Shown: positions 31,568 through 40,489, counted from the first letter of the stretch. The stretch is 64,000 nt of DNA from Streptomyces fradiae (GCF_041270065.1 NZ_CP065958.1:6262001-6326000), one strand, 5' to 3'. Notes: generated by a model not told the origin, from the letters alone. Translations and numbers: made by a program.

Positions 31568-33409
31568 TCAGACCGCCAGGCCGAGTCCGTACGCCGCGAT
31601 CCACTCGTCGAGGTGCAGCGCCATGTCGATCTCGATCCGGGTCAGCCCGGCCGCGGCCGTCGCGTCCCGGCGCACGTCCTCGACGATCGTCGGGTTGAGC
31701 AGCGGAAGCACCGCCGAGTCCCCGCCGGCCACCAGCTTGGCGAACCGCTCCTGGACGTAGCGGTCGTAGGCGGCGTCGTTGGAGATCGGATAGCCCGTCT
31801 TCGGCCGGTTCAGCACCGCCTCCGGCAGCAGGTCCTTCGCCGCCGCCCGCAGCAGGCTCTTCCACTGCCCGTCGAAGGTCTTGAACTCGAACGGCGCGTT
31901 GAACACGTAGTCCTGCAGCCGGTGATCGCAGAACGGCACCCGCACCTCCAGACCGACGGCCATGCTGAGCCGGTCCTTGCGGTCGAGCAGGGTGCGCATG
32001 AAGCGGGTCAGGAAGAAGTACGTCGACTCCCGGAACTGCCGGGCCCGGCCGCTCTCCCCGGGCATCCGCGGCACCGCGGCCGCGGCCTGCCGGTACTGGT
32101 CCGCCTGGTGGCCGCGGACGTCGACCCGGGTGGTGACCGGGCCGAACAGGGCCGGCATGCCGAGGTTGTGCGCCAGGCTCCACGGCAGGGTGCCCGGCTG
32201 CCCGTACTCGGGGTGGTGGAACCACGGATAGCCGCCGAACAGCTCGTCCGCCGACTCGCCGGTCAGCGCCACCGTCGACTGCCCGCGGATCGCCCGGAAG
32301 AGGAGATACAGCGAGATGTCCATGGAACCGGGGCCCGCGATGAGCACCGGCCAGTCGAGCGCGTGGACCACCGCCCGACGGGTTGCGGCGTCGATCATCT
32401 CCGTGTTGCCGAGCAGGATGTGCCGGTGGTCGGCGCCGACGTGGTCGACGACCTGCCGGACGTACGGGGAGTCCGCCGTCGGATGGGTCAGGTCCGGCTC
32501 GAAGTTGTCGAGGTAGCCGACGAAGTCCACGTCGAACGAACGCACCTTGCCGCTGCCGTCCTTCTCCTTGGCGTGCGCGGCGAGCGCGGTCAGCGTGGAC
32601 GAGTCGAGCCCGCCCGACAGCATCGTGCACAGCGGCACGTCGGAGACGATCTGGCGGGTGACGATGTCCTCGAGCAGCTCGCGCACCGTACGGATGGTGG
32701 TGGGCAGGTCGTCCGGGTGCTCGTGCGCCTCCAACTGCCAGTAGCGGCGCAGCCGGTGCCCGTCGCGGGACACCCGCAGCACATGCCCCGGGGCCAGCTC
32801 CGGCATCCCGGAGATCACCCCGGCGCCCGGCGCCTTCACCCCGCCGAACAGCTCGCGAAGCCCTTCGGCGTCGATGGTGCGGCTCGCCCGCGGATGCGCC
32901 AGGATCGCCTTCGGCTCCGAGCCGAAGAGCACCCCGCCGCCCGGAAGCAGCTGGTAGTACAGCGGCTTGATGCCGACCCGGTCGCGCACCAGGAGCAGCT
33001 CCTCGCTGCGCGCGTCCCAGATCGCGAAGGCGAACATGCCGTTCAGCCGGTCGACGAAGGACTCGCCCCACTCCAGATAGGAGCGCAGCACCACCTCGGT
33101 GTCGCTGCGGGTCCGGAAGCGGTGCCCCTTGAGGACGAGTTCCTCCCGCAGCTCACGGAAGTTGTACACCTCGCCCGCGTACGTGAGGGCGGCCTGCACC
33201 CGGCCGCCCTCCTCGGCGACCATGGGCTGCGCCCCGCCCTCCAGGTCGATGATGGCGAGCCTGCGGTGGCCCAGTGCGGCGTGCGGAGCGATCCACACGT
33301 CGCCGGCGTCGGGGCCGCGCAGGGTCATGGTCGTCGTCATCTCCCGGACGACGGCGCCCTCCTGACGCAGATCGGCTGTGAAGTCCACCCAGCCGGCGAT
33401 GCCACACAT
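31568..33409 (-). CDS. Asparagine-synthase-type amidotransferase
   Basis: 613 residues. Class II glutaminase domain with free N-terminal Cys after Met removal (MCGIAGW), and a C-terminal ATP-pyrophosphatase domain with SGGLDSS (265-271) and TGESADELFGGYP. It moves ammonia from glutamine to an activated carboxylate. Homologs in lysolipin-, xantholipin-, fredericamycin- and oxytetracycline-type clusters are linked to polyketide carboxamides, often precursors of an isoquinolone or lactam ring. The glutaminase oxyanion motif reads YAGEVYN, with Ala78 where Asn is usual. It ends the operon from 36611. Confidence 0.9.
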   Translation of the reverse strand: MCGIAGWVDFTADLRQEGAVVREMTTTMTLRGPDAGDVWIAPHAALGHRRLAIIDLEGGAQPMVAEEGGRVQAALTYAGEVYNFRELREELVLKGHRFRTRSDTEVVLRSYLEWGESFVDRLNGMFAFAIWDARSEELLLVRDRVGIKPLYYQLLPGGGVLFGSEPKAILAHPRASRTIDAEGLRELFGGVKAPGAGVISGMPELAPGHVLRVSRDGHRLRRYWQLEAHEHPDDLPTTIRTVRELLEDIVTRQIVSDVPLCTMLSGGLDSSTLTALAAHAKEKDGSGKVRSFDVDFVGYLDNFEPDLTHPTADSPYVRQVVDHVGADHRHILLGNTEMIDAATRRAVVHALDWPVLIAGPGSMDISLYLLFRAIRGQSTVALTGESADELFGGYPWFHHPEYGQPGTLPWSLAHNLGMPALFGPVTTRVDVRGHQADQYRQAAAAVPRMPGESGRARQFRESTYFFLTRFMRTLLDRKDRLSMAVGLEVRVPFCDHRLQDYVFNAPFEFKTFDGQWKSLLRAAAKDLLPEAVLNRPKTGYPISNDAAYDRYVQERFAKLVAGGDSAVLPLLNPTIVEDVRRDATAAAGLTRIEIDMALHLDEWIAAYGLGLAV

Positions 33410-33447
33410 GCCAGCACTCTCCTTCGCTTCGTCCCGGCCGGGGCCGG

Positions 33448-33951
33448 TCAGCCGTCGACACCGAACCGGGTGCCGACCGCCGTGGACTGGACTTCCATCA
33501 GGACCTTGCCGCCGGCGTCGAGGGCCTGCCCCGTGCCGGTCGAGGTGAACGTGCCGTCCGCGCCGAACCGGCCCGTGTGCCGGATCCGCAGCTCGCTCAG
33601 CAGGCCCCCGTCGGCGTCGGAGCGCAGGCCCCGCGTCACGTACACGAAGGCGCCGTCGTCGGCCCACTCCCAGGTGCCGATGCCGGTGTGGGTGTGCCGG
33701 TGGGTCTGCAGGATCAGCTGTCCGTCGGCGCCGAACGAGTAGTGCGCGTGCTCGACGTCCGGTACGCCCTCGATGGTGACGACCACCGACCAGCTGCCGA
33801 CCGGCGAGGGCCGCCGGTTCCCGTGGCGGTGTCCGGGCCCCTGGTCGGGCGCCGCGGCGGCGGCCGGGGCGGCGGCGCCGACGGCGAGCGCCGAACCGAG
33901 GAAGCCGGCCCTTCTGAGCAGGGAACGGCGGGTGCTGCGCTGGGGATTCAT
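33448..33951 (-). CDS. Tat-exported protein of unknown function
   Basis: 167 residues. The N-terminus (TRRSLLRRAGFLGSALAVGAAAP) is a twin-arginine signal with likely cleavage after the AAAAA run near residue 35. The mature part is a beta-rich lipocalin-like pattern: GSWSVVVTIEGVPD, HAHYSFGADGQLILQTH, GTWEWADDGAFVYV, repeated strands. ATG overlaps the ferredoxin stop (ATGA). The position between a P450/ferredoxin pair and the amidotransferase suggests a product-related role such as binding, an extracellular step or self-protection. I do not recognise a family with certainty. Confidence 0.72.
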   Translation of the reverse strand: MNPQRSTRRSLLRRAGFLGSALAVGAAAPAAAAAPDQGPGHRHGNRRPSPVGSWSVVVTIEGVPDVEHAHYSFGADGQLILQTHRHTHTGIGTWEWADDGAFVYVTRGLRSDADGGLLSELRIRHTGRFGADGTFTSTGTGQALDAGGKVLMEVQSTAVGTRFGVDG

Positions 33952-34220
33952 GGGCGTACCTCTCTTGGTTCCGGTGGTCGTACGGCCGCCTCCGGGGCGG
34001 CGAGGTCGACCGGCCGGCCGGTCGACACGTCGGTCAGGGTGATCGCCTCGGCCGGGCAGGCCTCCACGACGTCGATCAGCTCCGGGTCGGGGTCCACCGG
34101 GCCGGCCGCCGGCCGGGTGCGGTGGTCCTCGCCCACGGAGAAGTACCGGGGCGCCGCCGCGGCGCAGATCCCGCTGCGGCGGCAGGTCTTCTGCACCGTG
34201 ATCCGCCACTGCTCGCTCAT
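33948..34220 (-). CDS. Single-cluster [3Fe-4S]-type ferredoxin
   Basis: 90 residues. Ligand pattern CRRSGIC (Cys-x5-Cys) and VEACPAEAI (Cys-Pro) suits a [3Fe-4S] ferredoxin, the usual electron donor of Streptomyces P450s. It starts 13 bp after the P450 2 stop. The C-terminal tail (after residue 70) is Pro/Val-rich and longer than usual. Confidence 0.9.
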   Translation of the reverse strand: MSEQWRITVQKTCRRSGICAAAAPRYFSVGEDHRTRPAAGPVDPDPELIDVVEACPAEAITLTDVSTGRPVDLAAPEAAVRPPEPREVRP

Positions 34221-34233
34221 CGCCGCCCCCGGG

Positions 34234-35436
34234 TCACCAGGTCACCGGCAGATTGACGAGCGCGCGGGCGGTGAGCCCGGTCTTCCAGGTCAGCCAGTCG
34301 GCCGGCACCGCCAGCTTCAAGGTGTCCGGCAGCCGCTCGATCAGCGTGCGCAGCGCGATCTGCATCTCCAGGCGGGCGAGCTGGGCGCCCAGGCAGTGGT
34401 GGATGCCGTAGCCGAAGGAGAGGTGCACGTTCGGGGTGCGCTCGACGTCGAAGCGGTCCGGGTCGGCGAAGACCTCGCCGTCGTGGTTGGCGGAGCCCAG
34501 CGAGGCGATCACGGCCTCGCCCTTCCTGATCCCGGTCTCGCCGATCGTCAGGTCCTCGGTGGCGACCCGCAGCTGGGTGCCGGTGAAGACGAACGGGTTG
34601 AACCGCAGCAGCTCCTCGACCGCGCCCGGGATCAGCTCCGGCTTCTTGCGCAGCAGCGCCAGCTGGTCGGGGTGGTGGAGGAGGGTGAAGAGCGCGGTGC
34701 TCAGCGAGTTGGCGGTGGACTGGTGCCCGACCGTCATGATGATCATCGCGAAGTCGAGCAGCTCGTCCTCGGACAGCTGCTGCCCCTCGTCCCGGGCGTG
34801 CACGAGCACGCTCAGCAGGTCGTCGGCGGGCTCCTCGCGGCGCTGCTCGATCAGGCCCCGGAGGTAGCCGATGATCTCGCCGCGGGCCTCCTTGACCTCC
34901 TCGACGCTGTGCCCGCCGAGGCTGAAGATGACCTCGCTCCAGGCGTGCAGCCGGTCCACGTGCTCGTACGGCACGCCGAGCAGCTCGAAGATCACCTTGA
35001 TGGGCAGGCTGAGCGCGTAGCAGGACATCAGGTCGACCGGCCGCGGCGCGACCAGGACGAGCCGGATCTGCTCCTCGGCCAGCTGCTCGACCCGGGGGCG
35101 CAGTGCCTCGACCCGGCGGGCGGTGAACGCCTGCATGACCAGGCGGCGCAGCCGCGAGTGGTCCGGGGCGTCCATGCCGAGGATGGTCTTCGGGCCGGGG
35201 GTGGTGTTGCCCATCCGGGGCGCGTCCGGCGCCTCGGCGGCGGCCCGGCTGAGCCGCGGGTCGACCAGGGCGGCGCGCACGTCCGCGTAACGCGTCATGA
35301 GCCAGGCCCGGTCGCCGGTGGGAAGGGTCACCCGGGCCACCGGAGCCTGCTCGCGCAGCCGGCGGAACTCCTCCGGCGGCTCGAACGTGTCCGGCGCCGG
35401 GAAGGGGAAGGCCGGCGGTGCCTCGTCGATCGACAT
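34234..35436 (-). CDS. Cytochrome P450 2
   Basis: 400 residues. Heme loop FGYGIHHCLGAQLARLE with Cys348; I-helix IIMTVGHQSTANSL, atypical around the acid-alcohol pair (Gln-Ser-Thr); K-helix EELLRF. ATG 35436 follows GAAGGGAT. It is encoded with its own ferredoxin. Together with P450 1 it supports a heavily oxidised product; the atypical I-helix is compatible with ring-forming chemistry but does not prove it. Confidence 0.93.
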   Translation of the reverse strand: MSIDEAPPAFPFPAPDTFEPPEEFRRLREQAPVARVTLPTGDRAWLMTRYADVRAALVDPRLSRAAAEAPDAPRMGNTTPGPKTILGMDAPDHSRLRRLVMQAFTARRVEALRPRVEQLAEEQIRLVLVAPRPVDLMSCYALSLPIKVIFELLGVPYEHVDRLHAWSEVIFSLGGHSVEEVKEARGEIIGYLRGLIEQRREEPADDLLSVLVHARDEGQQLSEDELLDFAMIIMTVGHQSTANSLSTALFTLLHHPDQLALLRKKPELIPGAVEELLRFNPFVFTGTQLRVATEDLTIGETGIRKGEAVIASLGSANHDGEVFADPDRFDVERTPNVHLSFGYGIHHCLGAQLARLEMQIALRTLIERLPDTLKLAVPADWLTWKTGLTARALVNLPVTW

Positions 35437-35579
35437 CGGTATCCCTTCGGGGTGGTGCACGGATCGAGTGGTGCATGCACGGAACGGGGTGTGGTGCGCG
35501 GAGATGCACGCGCGGGCAGCCCCTCCGCCGCGGGATCGCGGAGGCGCCGCCCGTGACGCGTGGGCCGTGAGAAGCGGCC

Positions 35580-36611
35580 TTACTTCTTGCGGCCGATCAC
35601 GAGGATGTCGTTGGTGTCGAGCAGCTCGGCGGAGGTCTCCGCGAAGCCGGCCTCCGTCATCCAGGCCCGGCAGTCGTCGACCCGGTACTCGGAGCCGCCG
35701 TGGGTGACCACCAGCATGGTGAGGCTGGTCAGCAGGTTGTTCAGCGGGCTGAGCTCGTCGTCCAGCATGGGGTCGTAGACCAGCAGGGTGCCGCCCGGCT
35801 TCAGGGCGTCGAACGCCGACTTGATGAGCTGCTTGCGGCGCTCCGGCGACCAGTCCTCCAGGACGTGCCCGATGATGACGACGTCCGCCTCCGGGACCGG
35901 GTCGGCGAAGAAGTCGCCGCCGTGGAAGGCGATCTTGTCCTTGAGGCCGAGGCCGCCGATGTGGTCCTCGTACGCCGGCTCGACGGCCGGCAGGTCGAAC
36001 ACGGTGGCCTTCAGGTGCGGGTGGGCGTCGATCAGCGTCGCGGCCAGGTTGCCCCGGGCACCGCCGACGTCCGTGACGGTCTTGACCTTGCTCCAGTCGT
36101 ACGCCTTGGCGAGCTCCGGGCCGACCGCCCAGTTGAGCGCGTCCATCATGGCGACGAAGTCCCGCATCTGCTCCTCGGAGCGGTACAGGTGCTTGAACAT
36201 GTTGTCGTCGCCGTGGCCCTCGATCTGGGACTCACCGCTCTTCAGCGACTCGGTGAAGCCGCCCCAGGCGCCGTACAGCACGCTGTTCGAGCGGCTGAGG
36301 AAGCGTCCCACGTACGTCCGCCGGCCCTTGACCAGGTGGGTGTCGGCCGCCTTGGTGTTGCCGTAACGCCCGTCCTCCCGCGCCAGCAGGCCCAGCTTGA
36401 CCAGGGCGTTGAGGAACTCGCGGGCACCGCGCTCGTGGAGACCCAGCTTGCCGCGGATCTCCTCCTCAGTGGCCGGCCCGCTGTCGCTCAGCACGGTGAA
36501 CAGGCCGAGCTCGTTCGCGGTGAGCAGGATCTTCGCGCTGCCGAACGCCATGCCGAGCTGGATGATGCCGTTCAGGTCCAGTGATCCCTGCTCTTCACGG
36601 GTCTTGGTCAT
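35580..36611 (-). CDS. SAM-dependent methyltransferase 2, catalytic His replaced by Glu
   Basis: 343 residues, a paralog of methyltransferase 1: dimerisation region (LGMAFGSAKILLTANELGLF), VTDVGGARGNLA, GDFFADPVPEA. The general-base position reads GHVLEDWS, with Glu252 in place of His, while SAM motifs are intact. This favours a different acceptor, for example C-methylation, or loss of catalysis with a structural role. It heads the leftward operon with P450 2, ferredoxin, the Tat protein and the amidotransferase. Confidence 0.88.
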   Translation of the reverse strand: MTKTREEQGSLDLNGIIQLGMAFGSAKILLTANELGLFTVLSDSGPATEEEIRGKLGLHERGAREFLNALVKLGLLAREDGRYGNTKAADTHLVKGRRTYVGRFLSRSNSVLYGAWGGFTESLKSGESQIEGHGDDNMFKHLYRSEEQMRDFVAMMDALNWAVGPELAKAYDWSKVKTVTDVGGARGNLAATLIDAHPHLKATVFDLPAVEPAYEDHIGGLGLKDKIAFHGGDFFADPVPEADVVIIGHVLEDWSPERRKQLIKSAFDALKPGGTLLVYDPMLDDELSPLNNLLTSLTMLVVTHGGSEYRVDDCRAWMTEAGFAETSAELLDTNDILVIGRKK

Positions 36612-36680
36612 GCGCCGGTTCCTTTCAGGTGGTTCCGGTGGAGTCGAGGCCGCGCCCGGTCTGGTGAGCACGCCCGGTGA

Positions 36681-36712
36681 ACTATCCGGACCGGACCTCA
36701 ATCCGAACTGGA
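36681..36712 (-). promoter_or_regulatory. SARP-type promoter for methyltransferase 2/P450/amidotransferase operon
   Basis: Leftward: TCCAGTT, 4 bp, TTGAGGT, 8 bp, GATAGT. Related heptamers continue the 11-bp period on both sides (TCCATCG at 36723-36717, TCCGGAT at 36690-36684), giving up to four in register. Confidence 0.55.
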
Positions 36713-36786
36713 TTCCCGATGGACCGGCGCTCGCGGCGCCGTGGTCCGCGTCTCGCGAGCGGTGTTCGAGGGAGCGTCGCGGCCGC

Positions 36787-36818
36787 TCAAGTGACACTCC
36801 AGCCGCGATCTCCAAGCT
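36787..36818 (+). promoter_or_regulatory. SARP-type promoter for SDR2/methyltransferase 3/4
   Basis: Rightward: TCAAGTG, 4 bp, TCCAGCC, 8 bp, CAAGCT. It shares the 285-bp divergent region with the leftward module. Confidence 0.52.
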
Positions 36819-36896
36819 GGGGTGCGGTGCCCGCGTGTGCGCGAGCGGGCCTGACGTGTCGACACCGGCGCACCGCCGGAAAGGACGGGAGTTGCC

Positions 36897-37694
36897 ATGG
36901 AACTCGGCCTGAAGGACAAGGTCGTACTGATCACCGGCGGCAGCGGCGGCCTGGGCCGCCCGCTCGCCCGCGCCTTCGCCGACGAGGGCGCCAGGGTCGC
37001 GCTCACCTATCTCAGCCGGGTGGAGAACGCCAAGGCCGTGGCCGCCGAGATAGCGGAGGCCGGCGGCGAGGCGCTGCCGGTCCGCCTCGACCTGACCGAC
37101 GCGGACTCCGTGCGCGCCGCGGTCGCGGAGGTACGGGACGCGTGGGGCGGCATCGACGCCCTGGTGGTCAACGCCTCGGCGTCCGGCGGCCCCAGCCCGC
37201 ACGCGCCCGCCTTCGACGAGATCCCGGCCGAGCGGTGGCTGCCGCCGCTGCGCGCCGAGGTCGAGGGCGCCTTCCACACCGTGCAGGCGACCCTGCCGGC
37301 GATGAAGCCGCGCGGCGGCGGCCGGATCGTGTTCATGTCGGCGGCCATCGTGCAGCGCGGACTGAAGGGCGCGGAGGGGTACGCGGCGAGCAAGTCGGCC
37401 CTGCACGGCCTGAGCCGCACCCTGGGCACCGAGCTGTTCGAGCACGGCATCCTCTCCAACTGTGTGGCGCCGGGCCCGGTGGTCACGGAGGGGCTCCTGG
37501 AGAAGCTGCCCGAGGAGGTACGCGACCGGGTCGCCGGCCTCGACGCCGAGGGGGCCCGCGCCGCGCTCAACAAGGCGATGCCCTTCCTGCACTTCTCCAC
37601 GGTCGCGGACGTCGTGAACACCACGCTGTTCCTGGCCTCTCCGGCCAACGGCAACATCACCGGCAACGTCGTCTACGTCGACGGCGGGCACTGA
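36897..37694 (+). CDS. Short-chain dehydrogenase/reductase 2
   Basis: 265 residues: ITGGSGGLGRPLARAF (cofactor), ALVVNASASGG in place of the usual N-N-A-G, VFMSAAIVQRG, YAASKSALHGL, and the C-terminal GNITGNVVYVDGGH. FabG-like. It probably reduces a ring ketone or quinone. ATG follows GGAAAGGACGGGAG. The stop overlaps the methyltransferase 3 start (TGATG). Confidence 0.86.
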   Translation: MELGLKDKVVLITGGSGGLGRPLARAFADEGARVALTYLSRVENAKAVAAEIAEAGGEALPVRLDLTDADSVRAAVAEVRDAWGGIDALVVNASASGGPSPHAPAFDEIPAERWLPPLRAEVEGAFHTVQATLPAMKPRGGGRIVFMSAAIVQRGLKGAEGYAASKSALHGLSRTLGTELFEHGILSNCVAPGPVVTEGLLEKLPEEVRDRVAGLDAEGARAALNKAMPFLHFSTVADVVNTTLFLASPANGNITGNVVYVDGGH

Positions 37695-38749
37695 TGACGC
37701 CGGGGAGCCGGGCAGCGGCGTTCAGTCCGCTGCGCGAACTGCAGACCCTGCAGCCCTTCCAGTGGTCGGCCGGCCTGGTCGCCCGCGGCATGGCCGAACT
37801 GCGGATCGCCGACGCGCTCGGCGACGGCCGGCGCACCACGGAGCAGATCGCGGAGGCCATCCGCGCCCACGGGCCCAGCCTGGAGCGCTTCCTGCGGGTG
37901 TGCGAGCTGCACCGCCTGGTCGCACCGGCCGCCGGAGCCGAGGACTCCGCGGCCGTACGGCTCTGGGAGCTCACCCCGGCGGGTCACCTGCTCCGCTCCG
38001 ACGTGCCGTCCCTGCGCGGCTTCAGCATCGCCGTCAACGCGCCCGGCATGACCCGCCCCTGGGAGCTGGTCGCCGACGTGGTCCGCACCGGCTGCCCGGC
38101 CACCCGGACCGTGTGGGGCATGGACCACTGGGAGTACTACGCCGCGCACCCCGACGAGGCCCGCAGCTACGCCGAGACCTGCGCCTCGCTCTCCGTCGAG
38201 GCCGCCGAGGCGCTGGTCGCCAGCGTCTCGCTCGCGGGGGAGCGGGAGATCGTGGATGTCGGCGGCAGCCCCGGCACCGTGCTCGCCCGGGTGCTCCGGG
38301 AGGTCCCCGAGGCGCACGGCGTGCTGCTCGACCTGCCGTGGGCGATCGGCTACGCCCGCGAGACCTTCGAGCAGGCCGGTCTGACCGGCCGGGTGGAGCT
38401 GGTGCCCGGCGACTTCCGGGCCGAGGTCCCGGCCGGAGGCAGCCTCTATCTGCTCAAGAACGTGCTGTGCGACCTCGACGACGAGGCCGCCGCCCAGCTG
38501 CTCGCGCACTGCGCCAAGGCGGCGGAGCCGGGCAGCCGGCTCGTGCTGCTCGACTGGGAGTACACCGAGCACTCCTCCCACGTGCACGCCAACGACGTGG
38601 AGTTCATGGTGCTCACCGGCGGCCGGGCGCGCACCGAGGACGAGTACCGGCGGCTGCTCGCCGCCGCGGGCTTCGAGGACTGCCGCCGGCTGCCGCTGGC
38701 CGGCCACGAGCGGGCCCCCATCGCACTGATCGAATCCGTCCGGGCCTGA
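37694..38749 (+). CDS. SAM-dependent methyltransferase 3, catalytic His replaced by Cys
   Basis: 351 residues of the O-methyltransferase/hydroxylase family (DmpM/TcmN/RdmB fold): N-terminal dimerisation helices (FQWSAGLVARGMAELRIADAL), SAM motif EIVDVGGSPGTVLARV, VPGDF. The base motif reads LKNVLCDLDDEAA: Cys259 where His is normal. The family includes RdmB-like hydroxylases that lack the base, so the reaction may not be O-methylation. Confidence 0.87.
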   Translation: MTPGSRAAAFSPLRELQTLQPFQWSAGLVARGMAELRIADALGDGRRTTEQIAEAIRAHGPSLERFLRVCELHRLVAPAAGAEDSAAVRLWELTPAGHLLRSDVPSLRGFSIAVNAPGMTRPWELVADVVRTGCPATRTVWGMDHWEYYAAHPDEARSYAETCASLSVEAAEALVASVSLAGEREIVDVGGSPGTVLARVLREVPEAHGVLLDLPWAIGYARETFEQAGLTGRVELVPGDFRAEVPAGGSLYLLKNVLCDLDDEAAAQLLAHCAKAAEPGSRLVLLDWEYTEHSSHVHANDVEFMVLTGGRARTEDEYRRLLAAAGFEDCRRLPLAGHERAPIALIESVRA

Positions 38750-38779
38750 CAAGGCCCCGGTGAGTCAAGGTGGTTGAGG

Positions 38780-39880
38780 ATGTCGGCTGAACTGACACAG
38801 GACAGGACCGGCGACCGGTCCGACGACCGGGCGGACGACCGGGTGGAGGCCTGCGAGGGCGCGCCCGTGATCGGCCCGCCGCCCGCGCAGGCGGTGGCGG
38901 AGCTCGGCTGGGGCATGTGGGCGAGCGCCGTGGTGCAGGCCGCGGCCCAGCTGAAGCTCGCGGACGCGGTCGGCGACGAGCCGGCCACGGTCGAGGAGAT
39001 CGCCGCCGCCGTCGGCGCGGACGTCCCCGCGCTGAAGCGCCTGATGCGGGCCCTGGTGGGCTTCCGCATCTTCCGGCAGGCGGCGCCCGGGAGTTACGCG
39101 CACACCCCGATGTCGCGGGCGATGCGCTCGGACGCGCCGGGCTCGGTCACGGACATCATGCTGACCGGCTCGCACTGGGGCTGGGAGATGTGGGGCAAGC
39201 TCGCCGAGAGCGTGCGTACGGGCGGCTGCGCCTTCCAGGAGACGTACGGCAAGGACCTGTTCACGTACTTCCACGAGGACGACAACGCGGCCGGCGAGAC
39301 CTGCCTGAAGGGGTACGCGGCGCAGTCCCGGGCCATGAACCCGGGCGTGGTCGCGGCGCTCGACCTGGCGGGCGTGGACACCCTGTGCGATGTCGGCGGC
39401 GGCCACGGCAGCCTGCTGAAGTCGCTGCTCGAAGGCAATCCGGGCGTCAAGGGCGTGCTTTTCGACCGTCCGCACGCCATCTCGGCGGCGCTGCCCGAGC
39501 TGCGCGCGGGGGGCGCGCTGGGCGACCGGACCGAACTGGTGACCGGCGACTGCTTCGAGGGGGTGCCGGAGGCGGACGTGTACGTCATCCGCCAGGTGCT
39601 GCACATGTGGGACGACGACGCCTGCCACACGGTGCTCGCCAACTGCCTCAAGGCGGGCCGCCCGGGCGGCCGGGTGGTGCTCCTGGAGCAGCTGGTGGCC
39701 GATCCGCCGGAGACGCCCTGGGACGCCCTGATGGACCTGCACATGCTGCTCGTCATGGGCGGCTGGGAGCGTACGGCCGAGGAGTACGGAGCGATGTTCG
39801 AGCGCGCCGGACTCGAGTACGCCGGGGTCGTGCCGAGCGGCACTCCGCTGCGCCTGGTGGTCGGCCGAATACCCGGGTGA
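38780..39880 (+). CDS. SAM-dependent O-methyltransferase 4
   Basis: 366 residues. A ~35-residue charged leader precedes the dimerisation domain (MWASAVVQAAAQLKLADAV); SAM motif LCDVGGGHGSLLKSL; base His275 in RQVLHMWDDDA, so a standard O-methyltransferase. ATG 38780 lies 30 bp after methyltransferase 3. It is the last gene of the SDR2 operon and ends at a terminator. Confidence 0.9.
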   Translation: MSAELTQDRTGDRSDDRADDRVEACEGAPVIGPPPAQAVAELGWGMWASAVVQAAAQLKLADAVGDEPATVEEIAAAVGADVPALKRLMRALVGFRIFRQAAPGSYAHTPMSRAMRSDAPGSVTDIMLTGSHWGWEMWGKLAESVRTGGCAFQETYGKDLFTYFHEDDNAAGETCLKGYAAQSRAMNPGVVAALDLAGVDTLCDVGGGHGSLLKSLLEGNPGVKGVLFDRPHAISAALPELRAGGALGDRTELVTGDCFEGVPEADVYVIRQVLHMWDDDACHTVLANCLKAGRPGGRVVLLEQLVADPPETPWDALMDLHMLLVMGGWERTAEEYGAMFERAGLEYAGVVPSGTPLRLVVGRIPG

Positions 39881-39889
39881 CGGGGCGGC

Positions 39890-39920
39890 GGCTGGTGCGT
39901 ACGCTCGTTACGCACCAGCC
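39890..39920. terminator. Bidirectional terminator
   Basis: A 12-bp perfect stem (39890-39901 / 39909-39920) with a 7-nt loop between converging methyltransferase 4 and the MarR gene. Confidence 0.85.
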
Positions 39921-39942
39921 CGCAACCGCCCCCGCCCCAGGC

Positions 39943-40458
39943 TCACTTGGCGGCGGCCGCCCGCTTGGAGCCCTTGGCGGCGCTCTTGCCGGCCCGGAGC
40001 TTCACCGCCTCTTCGTGGGTGATCGGCGCGGCCGACCGGACGAAGTCGAGGACCGTTTCCAGCTCGCTCTCGGTGAACCGCTCGCACAGCTCGGCAAGGG
40101 AGCTGCCGAGCGATTCGAACAGTGGGAAGACCTTCGCCTCCAGGTTGGGCATCGGCGTGACGAGGACACGCCGACGGTCCTTCGGATCCCGATCGCGACG
40201 CACGTGGCCGGCCGCCTCCAGGCGGTCGATGACCCCGGTGATGGCTCCGGTGGTCACCCCGTTCTCCTCGGCCAGCTGCCCGGCCGCCATCGGGCCGCGG
40301 GCCACCAGCGCCCCGAGACAGTTCAGGTCGAGGACGCTCAGCCCGAGGCGGTCGGCGACCGCCTGGTGGAAGAGCACCGACTGGCTCACCAGACCACGCA
40401 GCTCCTGATCCACGGCCGCGGTCAGTTGTGCGCGTTCCGCACGTTCCGCGCTTGACAT
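39943..40458 (-). CDS. MarR-family transcriptional regulator
   Basis: 171 residues: winged helix with LSVLDLNCLGALVARGPMAAGQLAEE, GVTTGAITGVIDRLEAAGHVRRDRDPKDRRRVLV, then a Lys/Ala-rich tail (RAGKSAAKGSKRAAAAK). It is divergent from the exporter gene, and two operator-like elements lie between. It probably represses the exporter until the product or an intermediate binds. Confidence 0.92.
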   Translation of the reverse strand: MSSAERAERAQLTAAVDQELRGLVSQSVLFHQAVADRLGLSVLDLNCLGALVARGPMAAGQLAEENGVTTGAITGVIDRLEAAGHVRRDRDPKDRRRVLVTPMPNLEAKVFPLFESLGSSLAELCERFTESELETVLDFVRSAAPITHEEAVKLRAGKSAAKGSKRAAAAK

Positions 40459-40489
40459 ACGTCCCGTCCTTCCAGTTACCTTGCCTCAT

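Noticed and set aside
35580..38749. Methyltransferases 2 and 3 as decaying pseudogenes
   Set aside because: Both are full length with intact SAM motifs and clean operon overlaps; the lost histidine is more likely functional divergence.
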